Assembly: GCF_001887355.1 (NCBI RefSeq)
Contig: NZ_MPIN01000023.1
Coordinates: 26,202-90,201 of the forward strand
Reading direction: 5' to 3'
DNA from: Cystobacter ferrugineus
Lineage (GTDB): Bacteria > Myxococcota > Myxococcia > Myxococcales > Myxococcaceae
Length of the DNA: 64,000 nucleotides
A program made the translations under genes and the position numbers. Of the stretch, positions 47,188-56,389 are shown in pieces; position 1 is the stretch's first letter; each line of letters opens with the position of its first letter. The notes beneath the pieces were generated by a model. That model saw only the letters and a program-made list of their open reading frames with translations, searched no databases and was not told the origin of the DNA.

Positions 47188-49146
47188 ATGAAACCCAATG
47201 TGATCGTTGCCCTCCTCGTGGGCCTGTTGCTGGGCTTCGTGGGTGGCCGGGCCTTCACCGGCTCCTCGAAGGATTCCGCGGGAAGCAACAAGCCCACGGC
47301 GGCCGCCAACGCGGCCGCTCCCAGTGGCAAGCCCGCCGATGCCACCATCTTCAAGGTGCCCATCGACGACTCGCCCACCAAGGGCAGCGCGGACGCGCTC
47401 GTCACGCTCGTCGAGTTCTCCGACTACCAGTGCCCGTTCTGCTCGCGCGCCAACGCCACGGTGGAGCAGCTGCAGAAGGACTACGGCAGCAAGCTGCGCG
47501 TGGTCATGAAGCAGAACCCGCTGTCCTTCCACCCGCGCGCCAAGCCCGCCGCCGTGGCCGCGCTCGCCGCTGGTGAGCAGGGCAAGTACTGGGAGTACCA
47601 CGGCAAGCTCTTCGCCAACGCCAAGGCGCTCGAGGACAAGGACCTGGAGAGCTACGCCCAGGACGTGGGTCTGGACATCTCCCGCTGGAAGGCGGACCTG
47701 ACCAACCCCAAGTTCTCCACCATCATCGACCGTGACCAGGCCCTGGCCGGCAAGCTCGGCGCCAATGGCACCCCGGCCTTCTTCATCAACGGCCGCTTCC
47801 TGTCCGGCGCCCAGCCCATCGGCAACTTCAAGACCATCATCGACGAGGAGCTGGGCAAGGCCGAGGCCCTCGTGCGCTCGGGCACGCCGGCCAACCAGGT
47901 GTACGCCGCCATCCTCGCCAAGGGCGTGGAGTCGGCGCCGCGCAACAACCCCTCGCAGCCCGAGGCTCCGGCGCAGGCCTACCGCAAGGTGGACTTCCCC
48001 GCCGACGCCCCCTCCTTCGGCCCGAAGGACGCCAAGGTGACGATCGTCGAGTGGTCGGACTTCGAGTGCCCCTTCTGCGGCCGCGTGGGCCCCACGCTCA
48101 AGCAGATCAAGGAGACGTACCCCAAGGACGTGCGCGTGGTGTTCCGTCACCAGCCGCTGCCCTTCCACCCCAACGCCAAGCCGGCCGCCGAGGCCTCGAT
48201 GGCCGCGCACGAGCAGGGCAAGTTCTGGGAGTACCACGACAAGCTCTTCGCCAATCAGCGCGCCCTGGATCGCGCCTCGCTCGAGAAGTACGCCCAGGAG
48301 CTGGGGCTCGACGTGGCCAGGTTCAAGGCCGCGCTCGACTCGGGCAAGTTCCGCGCGAAGGTGGAGGCGGATTCGTCCGCGGGCGCCGCGGTGGGCGCCA
48401 ATGGCACCCCGACCTTCTTCGTCAACGGCCGTGAGTTCGTGGGCGCCCAGCCCTTCGAGAGCTTCAAGCGGATCATCGAGGACGAGAAGGCGCGCGCCGA
48501 GAAGCTGCTGGCCTCCGGTACCAAGCCGGACGCGCTGTACGCCAGGCTCATCGAGGAGGGGCTGAAGTCCAACGGCGCCGCCGCCGCTCCCTCCGAGCCG
48601 GCCGTGCAGAACATCGAGGTGGGCAACGCCCCGGTGACGGGCGCGAAGAACGCCGCGGTGACCATCGTGGCCTTCTCCGACTTCGAGTGCCCGTTCTGCG
48701 GCCGCGTCGTGCCGACGCTCCACCAGCTCGAGCAGGAGTACAAGGGGAAGATCCGCGTGGCCTTCAAGAACCAGCCGCTGCCCATGCACCCCAACGCCAA
48801 GCCGGCCGCCGAGGCCGCGCTCGCCGCGCACGAGCAGGGCAAGTTCTGGGAGTACCACGACAAGCTCTTCGCCAATCAGCGCGCCCTGGACCGCGCCTCG
48901 CTCGAGAAGTACGCCCAGGAGCTGGGGCTCGACGTGGCCAGGTTCAAGGCCGCGCTCGACTCGGGCAAGTTCACCGCCCAGGTCACCGCCGACATGGCCG
49001 AGGCGAGCCGCGTGGGCGTCACCGGCACCCCCAGCTTCTTCATCAACGGCCGCTCGCTCGTGGGCGCCCAGCCCATCGATGCCTTCAAGCGCGTCATCGA
49101 TGAGGAGCTGAAGAAGAAGGGCACGGTCGCCGCGGACCAGAAGTAA
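47188..49146 (+). CDS. Membrane-anchored protein with three DsbA-type thioredoxin domains
   Basis: A 652-residue protein. An N-terminal hydrophobic segment (VIVALLVGLLLGFVGGRAF) anchors or exports it. Three DsbA-like domains follow in the periplasm, with active sites CPFC at C82/C85, C294/C297 and C501/C504; each has the adjoining VEFSDYQ, VEWSDFE or VAFSDFE strand and a cis-Pro block (TPAFFINGR, TPTFFVNGRE, TPSFFINGR). The family is usually a single domain of about 220 residues for thiol oxidation or cytochrome maturation. Domains 2 and 3 share a 147-bp near-identical stretch, indicating recent duplication or conversion. Confidence 0.92.
   Translation: MKPNVIVALLVGLLLGFVGGRAFTGSSKDSAGSNKPTAAANAAAPSGKPADATIFKVPIDDSPTKGSADALVTLVEFSDYQCPFCSRANATVEQLQKDYGSKLRVVMKQNPLSFHPRAKPAAVAALAAGEQGKYWEYHGKLFANAKALEDKDLESYAQDVGLDISRWKADLTNPKFSTIIDRDQALAGKLGANGTPAFFINGRFLSGAQPIGNFKTIIDEELGKAEALVRSGTPANQVYAAILAKGVESAPRNNPSQPEAPAQAYRKVDFPADAPSFGPKDAKVTIVEWSDFECPFCGRVGPTLKQIKETYPKDVRVVFRHQPLPFHPNAKPAAEASMAAHEQGKFWEYHDKLFANQRALDRASLEKYAQELGLDVARFKAALDSGKFRAKVEADSSAGAAVGANGTPTFFVNGREFVGAQPFESFKRIIEDEKARAEKLLASGTKPDALYARLIEEGLKSNGAAAAPSEPAVQNIEVGNAPVTGAKNAAVTIVAFSDFECPFCGRVVPTLHQLEQEYKGKIRVAFKNQPLPMHPNAKPAAEAALAAHEQGKFWEYHDKLFANQRALDRASLEKYAQELGLDVARFKAALDSGKFTAQVTADMAEASRVGVTGTPSFFINGRSLVGAQPIDAFKRVIDEELKKKGTVAADQK
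48205..48351 (+). repeat. 147-bp repeat in DsbA domain 2
   Basis: Identical to 48826-48972 except for one base in the codon for Asp (GAT against GAC at the ALDR position). The spacing of 621 bp equals 207 codons, about one domain. Confidence 0.9.
48826..48972 (+). repeat. 147-bp repeat in DsbA domain 3
   Basis: Partner of 48205-48351 with one mismatch. Sequence on both sides differs much more, which suggests gene conversion rather than a whole-domain duplication of uniform age. Confidence 0.9.
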
Positions 49147-49162
49147 TCCGCTGCTGAAGTCG

Positions 49163-49205
49163 GAAGGCCGTCGGCGACCCTGCTTCCGGGTGGCCGGCGG
49201 CCTTC
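49163..49205. terminator. Long hairpin between convergent genes
   Basis: A 13-base stem (49163-49175 with 49193-49205, one G-T pair) closing an inner CCC/GGG stem, 17 bp after the DsbA-domain gene and 28 bp before the RidA stop. It probably ends transcription on both strands. Confidence 0.6.
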
Positions 49206-49232
49206 GTGCTGCGGGGGGCGCCGTGGGGAGGC

Positions 49233-49619
49233 TCAGGACACGGCGATGGCGTCGATCTCCACCTTGGAGCCCCGGGGCAGCGCGGACACCTGCACGGTGA
49301 CGCGGGCCGGAGGCGCGCCGGGGAAGAAGCGGCCATACACCTCGTTCACCCGGGCGAAGTCCCCCAGGTCGGTGAGGAAGATGGTGCTGCGCACCACGTG
49401 GGAGAAGTCCAGGCCGGCCGCCTGGAGCACCGCGCCCAGGTTCTTCATCACCTGCTCGGCCTGCGCGACCACGTCGCCCGGCACCAGCTCCATCGTCTTC
49501 GGGTCCAGGGGAATCTGCCCGGACAGGAAGGTCATCTTCCCGGCCTCCACCTGCACCGCCTGGGAGTAGGGGCCAATCGCCTTGGGCGCGTTGTCGGAGT
49601 GCACCGTCTTGCGAGCCAT
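49233..49619 (-). CDS. RidA family reactive-intermediate deaminase
   Basis: A 128-residue trimeric YjgF/YER057c/UK114-fold protein. Hallmarks are AIGPYSQAVQVEAG near the N terminus and VVRSTIFLTDLGDFARVNEVYGRFF with PARVTVQVSALPRGSKVEIDAIA, in which the Arg of PAR binds the substrate carboxylate and Glu of VEIDAIA completes the site. RidA hydrolyses 2-aminoacrylate and related enamines that damage PLP enzymes. It is followed 126 bp on by the rel gene on the same strand in reverse order, so it is downstream of rel. Confidence 0.92.
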   Translation of the reverse strand: MARKTVHSDNAPKAIGPYSQAVQVEAGKMTFLSGQIPLDPKTMELVPGDVVAQAEQVMKNLGAVLQAAGLDFSHVVRSTIFLTDLGDFARVNEVYGRFFPGAPPARVTVQVSALPRGSKVEIDAIAVS

Positions 49620-49745
49620 GTCGTCACCTCGGGAGCGAGAGGCGGCCAGGAGTGGCCGCGCACGTCCGGGGCGGGCTCTACCACCCGCCCGCCGGCCGGC
49701 CAATCCCCTGGACGGCCCGCGGGCGGAGCGGATGCGGAGAAGACG

Positions 49746-51968
49746 TCAGATGCGCTCGACGGAGTAGACGCCCGGCAGGCGCTCGATGGTGCGCATCAGG
49801 TCGGTGAGCTGCTTGAGGTCGGTGATGGTGACCTCGAAGGTATTCACCGCGCGCTCATCCCCGGTGGCCCGGCAGTTGGCCTGGGAGATGTTGACGCCCT
49901 TCTTGGAGAAGGTGTTGGAGATGTCCGCCAGCATGCCCGTGCGCTCGGTGGTGAGCACACGCAGGGTGACCGGACGCTTGAAGTCGCCACGCACATCCCA
50001 GGACACATCCACGCGCCGCTCGGGATCCGTGGCCAGGGCCTTGTCGCAGCCCACCGTGTGCACCGTGACGCCCCGGCCCCGGGTGATGAACCCCGCGATG
50101 GGGTCTCCCGGAACCGGGTTGCAACAGCGTCCGAAGCGCACCAGCACGTCGTCCACGCCGCCAATCTGCACGCCGCTGCTGTTCTGCTTGCCCACCAGCT
50201 TCTTGGCGAAGTCGGTGACCTTGGACAGGCCCGGCAGCATGCTGGCGGAGGAGGCGTGGTGGGTGGAGCTGTCCGTGGCGGGCGGGTTGCGCGCCTCGCC
50301 GGTGGAGGCGGCCAGCTTCTCCGGCGGCACCACGCGCGAGAGCACCTGGTTGGGCACCACCTTGCCGTAGCCGATGGCCACCAGCAGGTCGTCCTCCACC
50401 CGGAAGCCCAGCTCCTCGCACACCTTCTTGAGCTCGCCGTTCTTGAGCAGGCGGTTGAAGTTGAGCTGGAAGCGCTTGAGTTCGCGCTCGAGCAGCTCGC
50501 GGCCGAGCTGCAGGCTCTTCTCGCGCTGCTGCTGCTTGATGAAGGCGCGGATGCGCTGCTGGGCGCGGCTCGTCTTGACGAAGGTGAGCCAGTCCTTGGA
50601 CGGGTGCGCCTGGGGGCTGGTGAGCACCTCCACCGTGTCCCCGTTCTTGAGCTTGTAGCGCAGGGGGACGATCTTCCCGTTCACCTTGGAGCCCACGCAC
50701 CGGCCGCCCACGTCCGAGTGGATGGCGTAGGCGAAGTCCACGGGCGTGGCGCCGCGCGGCAGGCTCTTCACGTCTCCACGCGGCGTGAAGACGAAGACCT
50801 CGTCGGTGAAGAGGTCCACCTTCACCGTCTCGAGGAACTCCTTGGGGTCCTTGAGGTCCTGCTGCCACTCCATGAGCTGGCGCAGCCAGGCGAACTTCTC
50901 GTCGTCCTTGCTGACGGAGAGCGCCTTGCCCTCCTTGTAGGCCCAGTGCGCCGCGATGCCTTCCTCGGCCACCTTGTGCATGTCCGGGGTGCGGATCTGC
51001 ACTTCGATGCGCTCGCCCAGCGGCCCCACGACCGTCGTGTGCAGCGACTGGTACATGTTGGGCTTGGGGATGGCGATGAAGTCCTTGAAGCGCCCCGGCA
51101 CGGGCTTCCAGAGCTGGTGCACCAGTCCCAGCGCCTCGTAGCAGGCGGGCATGGTGTTGGTGATGATGCGGAAGGCGATGATGTCGTGGATCTGCTCGAA
51201 CTCGATCCCCTGCGACTTCATCTTCTTGTAGATGCTGTAGGAGTGCTTGAAGCGGCCGCTCACCTCGCCCTTGAGCCCGCGCTCGGCGAGCTTGCTGGTG
51301 ATGAGCGTGCTCACGTCATCGATGTACTTCTCGCGCTCCTTCTTGCGCCGGCCGATCTTGTCCTGGAGCGCGAAGTACTCCTGGGGCTTGAGGTAGCGGA
51401 AGGACAGGTCCTCCAGCTCCGTCTTCACCCAGCTGATGCCCAGGCGGTTGGCCAGCGGGGCGTAGATGTCCAGGGTCTCCTGGGCGATGCGCCGCTGCTT
51501 CTCCTCGGACATGTGGTCCAGGGTCCGCATGTTGTGGGTGCGGTCGGCCAGCTTCACCAGGATGACGCGGATGTCCTGCGCCATCGCGATGATCATCTTG
51601 CGGAAGTTCTCCGCCTGCTTCTCCTCCTGGGAGAGCGTGGCCGAGGCGGAGAACTTGGACAGCTTCGTCACGCCGTCGACGAGCTGGGCGACTTCGGGGC
51701 CGAACAGCTCGGTGAGCTCCTCGGCGGTGGCGAGCGTGTCCTCGATGGTGTCGTGGAGCAGTCCTGTGACGATGGAGGCCTCGTCGAGTTTCAGCTCGGC
51801 GAGCAGCCCGGCGACCTCCAGAGGATGTATCAGGTAGGGCTCACCTGATTTGCGCAATTGACCCTGGTGCACCTTGGCCGAATAGACGTAAGCCTTCTTG
51901 ATGATGTCCAGGTCGGGGTCCGGGTGATAGGAGGCCACCCGTTGGAGAATGTCGTTCAGGCGAATCAT
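49746..51968 (-). CDS. rel: Bifunctional (p)ppGpp synthetase/hydrolase
   Basis: A 740-residue RelA/SpoT homologue. The N-terminal HD hydrolase has LLHDTIED (H72, D73) and HNMRTLDHM; the synthetase has YQSLHTTVVGPLG and LRQLMEWQ; TGS (VFTPRGDVKSLPRGATPVDFAYAIH), helical, zinc-finger-like (RCCNPVPGDPI) and ACT domains follow. Both activities look intact, so it makes and degrades the alarmone that, in myxobacteria, triggers fruiting-body development on starvation. The start at 51968 (MIRLNDIL) fits other family members. It is divergent from an FHA gene with 119 bp between. Confidence 0.96.
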   Translation of the reverse strand: MIRLNDILQRVASYHPDPDLDIIKKAYVYSAKVHQGQLRKSGEPYLIHPLEVAGLLAELKLDEASIVTGLLHDTIEDTLATAEELTELFGPEVAQLVDGVTKLSKFSASATLSQEEKQAENFRKMIIAMAQDIRVILVKLADRTHNMRTLDHMSEEKQRRIAQETLDIYAPLANRLGISWVKTELEDLSFRYLKPQEYFALQDKIGRRKKEREKYIDDVSTLITSKLAERGLKGEVSGRFKHSYSIYKKMKSQGIEFEQIHDIIAFRIITNTMPACYEALGLVHQLWKPVPGRFKDFIAIPKPNMYQSLHTTVVGPLGERIEVQIRTPDMHKVAEEGIAAHWAYKEGKALSVSKDDEKFAWLRQLMEWQQDLKDPKEFLETVKVDLFTDEVFVFTPRGDVKSLPRGATPVDFAYAIHSDVGGRCVGSKVNGKIVPLRYKLKNGDTVEVLTSPQAHPSKDWLTFVKTSRAQQRIRAFIKQQQREKSLQLGRELLERELKRFQLNFNRLLKNGELKKVCEELGFRVEDDLLVAIGYGKVVPNQVLSRVVPPEKLAASTGEARNPPATDSSTHHASSASMLPGLSKVTDFAKKLVGKQNSSGVQIGGVDDVLVRFGRCCNPVPGDPIAGFITRGRGVTVHTVGCDKALATDPERRVDVSWDVRGDFKRPVTLRVLTTERTGMLADISNTFSKKGVNISQANCRATGDERAVNTFEVTITDLKQLTDLMRTIERLPGVYSVERI

Positions 51969-52087
51969 CGAGGCGTCAGCAATGCTAACTGCCGCATCCA
52001 GGAGGGGCAACGTCGCACGTTCGGGATTCGCCCGACGTTCGCTGTCGTTGACCCGGCGTTGCCCCCACTTCTAGAGTCGATCCGATC

Positions 52088-53077
52088 ATGTCACAGCTGC
52101 TGCTGTCCGTTCTCGCCGTGGTCTGCCCGAACTGTGACGGCCACAACCCCCCTCGGGCCGAGGTGTGCGCCAGCTGTGGCGCCCCGCTCTCCGCCACCGC
52201 GTCGAAGTCCCCCGCCCGCCCCACGGGCAGGGCAGGTTCCGACTCTCCCCCGGGACTGAGGCCCTCCATCCGCACACCGCCCCCCCTGGCCGCGGCGGGA
52301 GGCGTCCCCATCGCCGCCCGGCCCCCGCCCGGCGCGCTTCCCCGAGCGCCCGTGAGCGCGCCGGCCCGTCCCGCCGTGGGAGGCGCCACGGCGCCCCGGC
52401 CCGCCATCGCCGCCCGGCCCGTGCCCACCGCCTCGCGCTTCGGACTCACGGTCATCGCCGGCTCGGCCCGGGGCCAGCGCTTCAAGCTGCCCATCACCGG
52501 CTGTACGGTGGGCCGCACCCGGGGTGCCATCCTCTTCGCGGATGACGTCTTCGTCTCCGCCCAGCACGCCTCCTTCCTCATCAAGGACAACGTGCTGCAC
52601 GTGCGCGACGAGGCCAGCGCCTCGGGCATCTACGTCACCATCCCCGGCACCGAGGCGCTCACCCCCTACGCCTTCTTCAGCGTCGGCCAGCGGCTCTTCC
52701 GCTTCATCGGCAAGCTCGACGCACCGCCCCCCGTCGCCGGGCGGCCCATCGTCTACGGCGCCCCGGTGCCTCCCGGACAGGGCGTCTATGGGGTGGAAGA
52801 GGTGCTCGTCGGCGGCCGCGGAGGCCGCACGGTCGTCACCTCCGCCCCGCTGCTCACCATCGGCCAGGCCAACTGCGACTTCTGCTACGCCCAGGAGGAA
52901 GGGCTCGCCGGGCGGCACTGCGAGCTGAGCTTCACCCCCTCCGGAGCCCAGTTGAGGGATCTGTCCGGCGGCCTCGGCACCTACGTGCGCATCCCCTCCG
53001 GCGTGGATCGGCCGCTGCGCTCGGGAGACCGGGTGCGCCTGGGCCAGCACGTCGTCCAGGTGGATCTGGTGACCTGA
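52088..53077 (+). CDS. Zinc-ribbon FHA-domain protein
   Basis: A 329-residue protein. A zinc ribbon (C13, C16, C27, C30) opens it, then a long Pro/Ala linker to about 120, then two FHA domains: about 120-205 (VGRTRGAILFADDVFVSAQHASFLIKDNVLHV) and about 235-325 (TIGQANCDFCYAQEEGLAGRHCELSF). FHA domains bind phosphothreonine and so read out Hanks kinase activity. The consensus Asn is a Gly in the first domain, and conserved residues in the second are relaxed, so binding ability varies. It converges on a Ser/Thr kinase gene. Confidence 0.83.
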   Translation: MSQLLLSVLAVVCPNCDGHNPPRAEVCASCGAPLSATASKSPARPTGRAGSDSPPGLRPSIRTPPPLAAAGGVPIAARPPPGALPRAPVSAPARPAVGGATAPRPAIAARPVPTASRFGLTVIAGSARGQRFKLPITGCTVGRTRGAILFADDVFVSAQHASFLIKDNVLHVRDEASASGIYVTIPGTEALTPYAFFSVGQRLFRFIGKLDAPPPVAGRPIVYGAPVPPGQGVYGVEEVLVGGRGGRTVVTSAPLLTIGQANCDFCYAQEEGLAGRHCELSFTPSGAQLRDLSGGLGTYVRIPSGVDRPLRSGDRVRLGQHVVQVDLVT

Positions 53078-53078
53078 C

Positions 53079-53094
53079 GCGGCGCTCGCGCCGC
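53079..53094. terminator. Small hairpin between convergent genes
   Basis: Six-base stem GCGGCG / CGCCGC with a CTCG tetraloop-like centre, just after the FHA-protein stop and 18 bp before the stop of the kinase gene. Confidence 0.45.
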
Positions 53095-53111
53095 TCGCGG
53101 GGGCCGGAGCG

Positions 53112-54998
53112 CTACGGGTTGGTGGGCTCGGCGAGGCCCGGATCCTTGAGCAGCAGCGTGGCGCGCGCCTTGGAGTCCGGCGCGTCGCGCAGGTGCCGGC
53201 GCCACCACCCCCGCGCCTCGTCGGTGATGCCCCGCGCCCAGTACACCTCGCCGAGCATCAACGACAGCTCCGGCGTTGGATCGAGCACGAAGGCATTGCG
53301 GTACTCGGTGGCCGCCAGGTCCAGGTTGCCGTTCTTGTAGGCTTCGTATCCCGCCTGCTTGCGCCGCATCGCCTCGCGCTCGTCACGTCGACGGGGTGGA
53401 ATGACCTGCTCGTACAGCGGCACACCAGGTGCGGGCACGTAGGCCCCGGTGTCCTGACCCGGAATGGGCGCATTGATCGGCGGGACGAAGGGCTTGGCGC
53501 GCGCCTGCTCGCTCCAGCTCGTGTACATCCAGTAGCCCGCCAGGGCGAGCGTGCCCAGCGCCAGGGTGAGCACGAACGCCTTGAGCACCCCGAAGCTGCC
53601 TCCCGGCTCGGGCTCGGACTCGGGCTCGGGCGGCGGAAGGTTGAGGATCATCGCCTCGGTCTTGTCGTTCAACGGGGTGTTGAGGACCGGGGGCGGCGTG
53701 CGCTCGGGCGCCAGGCGCATCGCGGAGACCGACGCGGTGGAGGACCGATCGCGCTCGGGCCGGTGCGCGGGAGCAATCTGCGTGCGCTCGGGCGGCGGCC
53801 GGGGCATGGGAACGGCGGCCTGCGTGCGCTGCTCGGGCGGAGCCTTCACGGTGGGCTCGGGCGCGCCGTTCCAGTTCGTGTCGGTGATTTCCGTGCTCAG
53901 CGTATTGGGCGGGGGCGTGCCCCGGCGCGGCAGCGGCGCGAGCCCCTGCGCTCCATGCGCCGCCGTGCGCCGGCTCGAGGGCGCGTTGCGGCGCTCCCGC
54001 TCCTGGACCACCGCGAGCAGCTCGGCCCGGAAGGCCTCCGCGTCCTGGGGCCGGTCATCCGGACTCTTGGAGAGCGCCCGCATGATGAGCCGCTCCATGC
54101 CCGGCGACACGCGCACGTCCGGACGGCGGCGCGAGGGCGCAACCGGCTCCTCGGTGAGGTGCTTGGTGGCGAAGCCCACCGCGGTGTCGGACTCGAAGGG
54201 CAGCCGCCCGGTGACGAGCTGGTAGAGGATGACCCCCACCGCGTACAGGTCCGAGCGGTGGTCCAACGAGCTACCCCGGGCCTGCTCGGGCGACATGTAC
54301 TCGGGGGTGCCGCACACGAAGCCGGTGCGCGTGAGCGCCGGCCCGTCGTCATTGCCGCCGTCCTGGATCTTCGCGATGCCGAAGTCGAGCACCTTGACGC
54401 AGTCCGGCTCGTTGCGGCGCTGCTCCACCATGATGTTCTCGGGCTTCAGGTCCCGGTGGATGACGCCGGCGCCGTGCGCGTCGTTGAGGGCGGAGAGCAC
54501 CTGGCCGACGATGCGCACGATGCGCGGCTCGGACAGCGGCCCCTCCTTGCTGAGCACGGTGTGCAGATCCTGCCCCGGCACGAACTCCATCGCGATGAAG
54601 AGCGCCCCGTCCTCGGCCTGGCCGAAGTCGAGGATGCTGATGGAGTTGGGGTGGTTGAGGCGGCTGGCGGCCTTGGCCTCGCGCTTGAAGCGCGCCACGG
54701 TGCGCTCGTCGTTGAGCAGCGAGCGGCGCAGCACCTTGAGCACCACCAGCTTGTCCAGCGCCTCCTGACGGGCGCGGTACACCTTGCCCATGCCCCCCTC
54801 GCCAATGAGGGCCTCGACCTTGTACTTCCGGGCGAGCGTGCGGCCGATGTACTCGTCCTGATCTCCACGCGTGAGCGTGGCGCCGCAGGAGGGGCAGTAG
54901 TTGGAGGCGTCACCGGTCTCGGTGCCGCAGCTGGGGCAAGACAAGGAGGACTTCCCGGATGCAAGACGGGTGTTGTCCCCCGAACTTCCCATGAGCAT
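53112..54998 (-). CDS. Zinc-ribbon Hanks-type Ser/Thr protein kinase
   Basis: A 628-residue kinase. A zinc ribbon occupies 21-40 (C21, C24, C35, C38). The kinase domain (about 59-330) has GEGGMGKVYRA, K88, HRDLKPEN (D183), DFG (205-207) and GTPEYMSPE, all intact. A Pro/Arg/Thr linker leads to a membrane segment (FVLTLALGTLALAGYWMYTSW) and a TPR-like C terminus. ATG at 54998 was chosen for GGGGAAC spacing; 54992 is possible. It is divergent from an FHA protein at 55079 and converges on another, so the three probably form a phosphothreonine circuit. Confidence 0.93.
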   Translation of the reverse strand: MLMGSSGDNTRLASGKSSLSCPSCGTETGDASNYCPSCGATLTRGDQDEYIGRTLARKYKVEALIGEGGMGKVYRARQEALDKLVVLKVLRRSLLNDERTVARFKREAKAASRLNHPNSISILDFGQAEDGALFIAMEFVPGQDLHTVLSKEGPLSEPRIVRIVGQVLSALNDAHGAGVIHRDLKPENIMVEQRRNEPDCVKVLDFGIAKIQDGGNDDGPALTRTGFVCGTPEYMSPEQARGSSLDHRSDLYAVGVILYQLVTGRLPFESDTAVGFATKHLTEEPVAPSRRRPDVRVSPGMERLIMRALSKSPDDRPQDAEAFRAELLAVVQERERRNAPSSRRTAAHGAQGLAPLPRRGTPPPNTLSTEITDTNWNGAPEPTVKAPPEQRTQAAVPMPRPPPERTQIAPAHRPERDRSSTASVSAMRLAPERTPPPVLNTPLNDKTEAMILNLPPPEPESEPEPGGSFGVLKAFVLTLALGTLALAGYWMYTSWSEQARAKPFVPPINAPIPGQDTGAYVPAPGVPLYEQVIPPRRRDEREAMRRKQAGYEAYKNGNLDLAATEYRNAFVLDPTPELSLMLGEVYWARGITDEARGWWRRHLRDAPDSKARATLLLKDPGLAEPTNP

Positions 54999-55078
54999 CG
55001 GGTTCCCCGCAAGATGGAGAGCCCCTGATCTCGTTCCGAGCAACCCCCCGCGCGGCTTGATATGTACACCCGCCCGCC

Positions 55079-55834
55079 ATGCCACACTGTCCCCGCTGCG
55101 ACGCCGAGAATCCTGATTCCGCCCCCACCTGCCATGCCTGTGGCGCGCCCCTGCGCTCGGGAACCCTGGTGATGGCCACCCCCAAGCCCGTGCTCCGCCC
55201 CCAGGTCTCCCTACGGGTGGTGCGGGCCGATGGGGGCCCGGAATCCGTGGTGAAGATGACCCGGGACACCCTCACCTGCGGCCCCCAGGGAGATCTGCCG
55301 CTCGTGGACGACCCCTTCATCATGCCCGTGCAGGCGCGCTTCTTCTTCTCCGGAGGCCGGCTCGCCATGGAGGACGTGGGCGGGGCCAACGGAGTCTTCG
55401 CCCGCCTGCGCCAGGAGCGGGAGCTGCCCGTGGGCGGCGAGCTGCGGCTGGGCCGGCAGCGCCTGGTGCTCGAGCCCATTCCGGCGGCGGCCGCGGGACC
55501 CGGCGGCGCTCATATCTGGGGCTCGGCGGATCCCGGCTACCGGCTGCGGCTGGTGCAGATCCTGGAGGGGGGCATCCGCGGGGCGGCCTTCCCGCTCAAG
55601 GAAGGCGACAACCACCTGGGACGTGAGCACGGGGAGATCACCTTCCCCACGGACGGCTTCGTCTCCGGACGCCACGCGCTCCTGCACGTGAAGCAGGACC
55701 GGTTGCGCGTCAAGGACGTGGGCTCGTCCAACGGCACCTTCCTGCGGCTGACCGGACCCGTCTTCGTCGAAAACGGGGACCACTTCCTCATCGGCCGGCA
55801 GTTGCTCCGGGTGGAGATCCAACTGGCGGCGTGA
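55079..55834 (+). CDS. Zinc-ribbon protein with two FHA domains
   Basis: A 251-residue protein. Zinc ribbon C4, C7, C18, C21 is followed by FHA 1 (about 38-125) and FHA 2 (about 150-248). FHA 2 has the full signature: LGREHGEITF, SGRHALLHV and VGSSNGTFLRL, so it should bind phosphothreonine. The gene shares its 80-bp upstream region with the divergent kinase. The similar ribbon-plus-two-FHA architecture at 52088 suggests duplication around the kinase gene. Confidence 0.87.
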   Translation: MPHCPRCDAENPDSAPTCHACGAPLRSGTLVMATPKPVLRPQVSLRVVRADGGPESVVKMTRDTLTCGPQGDLPLVDDPFIMPVQARFFFSGGRLAMEDVGGANGVFARLRQERELPVGGELRLGRQRLVLEPIPAAAAGPGGAHIWGSADPGYRLRLVQILEGGIRGAAFPLKEGDNHLGREHGEITFPTDGFVSGRHALLHVKQDRLRVKDVGSSNGTFLRLTGPVFVENGDHFLIGRQLLRVEIQLAA

Positions 55835-55896
55835 GGCTCGGAGCAGGGGGAACCCGGCGGGCCCAGCCAGGGAGGGCCCCCCGCTCCGTCACGGCA

Positions 55897-56259
55897 TCAG
55901 CCGTAGGACTTCTCCTTCTTCTCCTGCTCCTCCTTGCACCGGATGCACAGCGTGGTGACGGGCCGCGCCTCCAGACGCTTGGGGGAGATCTCCTCGTCGC
56001 ACCGCTCGCACACGCCGAAGGTGCCATCCTCGATACGGCCGAGCGCCCGGTCGATCTTCTGCAGCAAGAACTTTTCCCGGTCGCGCAACCGGAACACCAT
56101 CGATTGCGTGTACTCGGAAGAGGCCTGATCGATCTCGTCGGGGAGATCGTCGGTGTCGAAGCTGGCCTCCTCCACCAGCGTCTTCTTGGCGCTCTCCAGC
56201 AGGCTCGTCTTGCTGTCCTCGAGCATCTTCTTGTAACGCTTGAGATCTTTCTGGTTCAC
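55897..56259 (-). CDS. DksA/TraR family zinc-finger protein
   Basis: A 120-residue protein from a GTG start. A helical hairpin (about 6-75) with LRDREKFLLQKIDRALGRIEDGTFGVCERCDEEI precedes the C4 zinc finger (C84, C87, C105, C108). DksA-like proteins bind RNA polymerase in the secondary channel and assist ppGpp in stringent control; the rel gene lies 4 kb away. It is shorter than E. coli DksA (151) and resembles the short form common in delta-proteobacteria. The N-terminal acidic tip motif is DTDDLPDE. Confidence 0.9.
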   Translation of the reverse strand: MNQKDLKRYKKMLEDSKTSLLESAKKTLVEEASFDTDDLPDEIDQASSEYTQSMVFRLRDREKFLLQKIDRALGRIEDGTFGVCERCDEEISPKRLEARPVTTLCIRCKEEQEKKEKSYG

Positions 56260-56389
56260 AGCCGTAGGCTCCCGTGCGGCGGGGACATGGGCCCAACATC
56301 CCCGAAAAAAAGGCCGGAAAGCTTTATTCAGGCGCGGACTGGTGTCAAGGAGGCCCTTCCTCCTTCAACAAGCGGCGCGGTTGCTTCTT

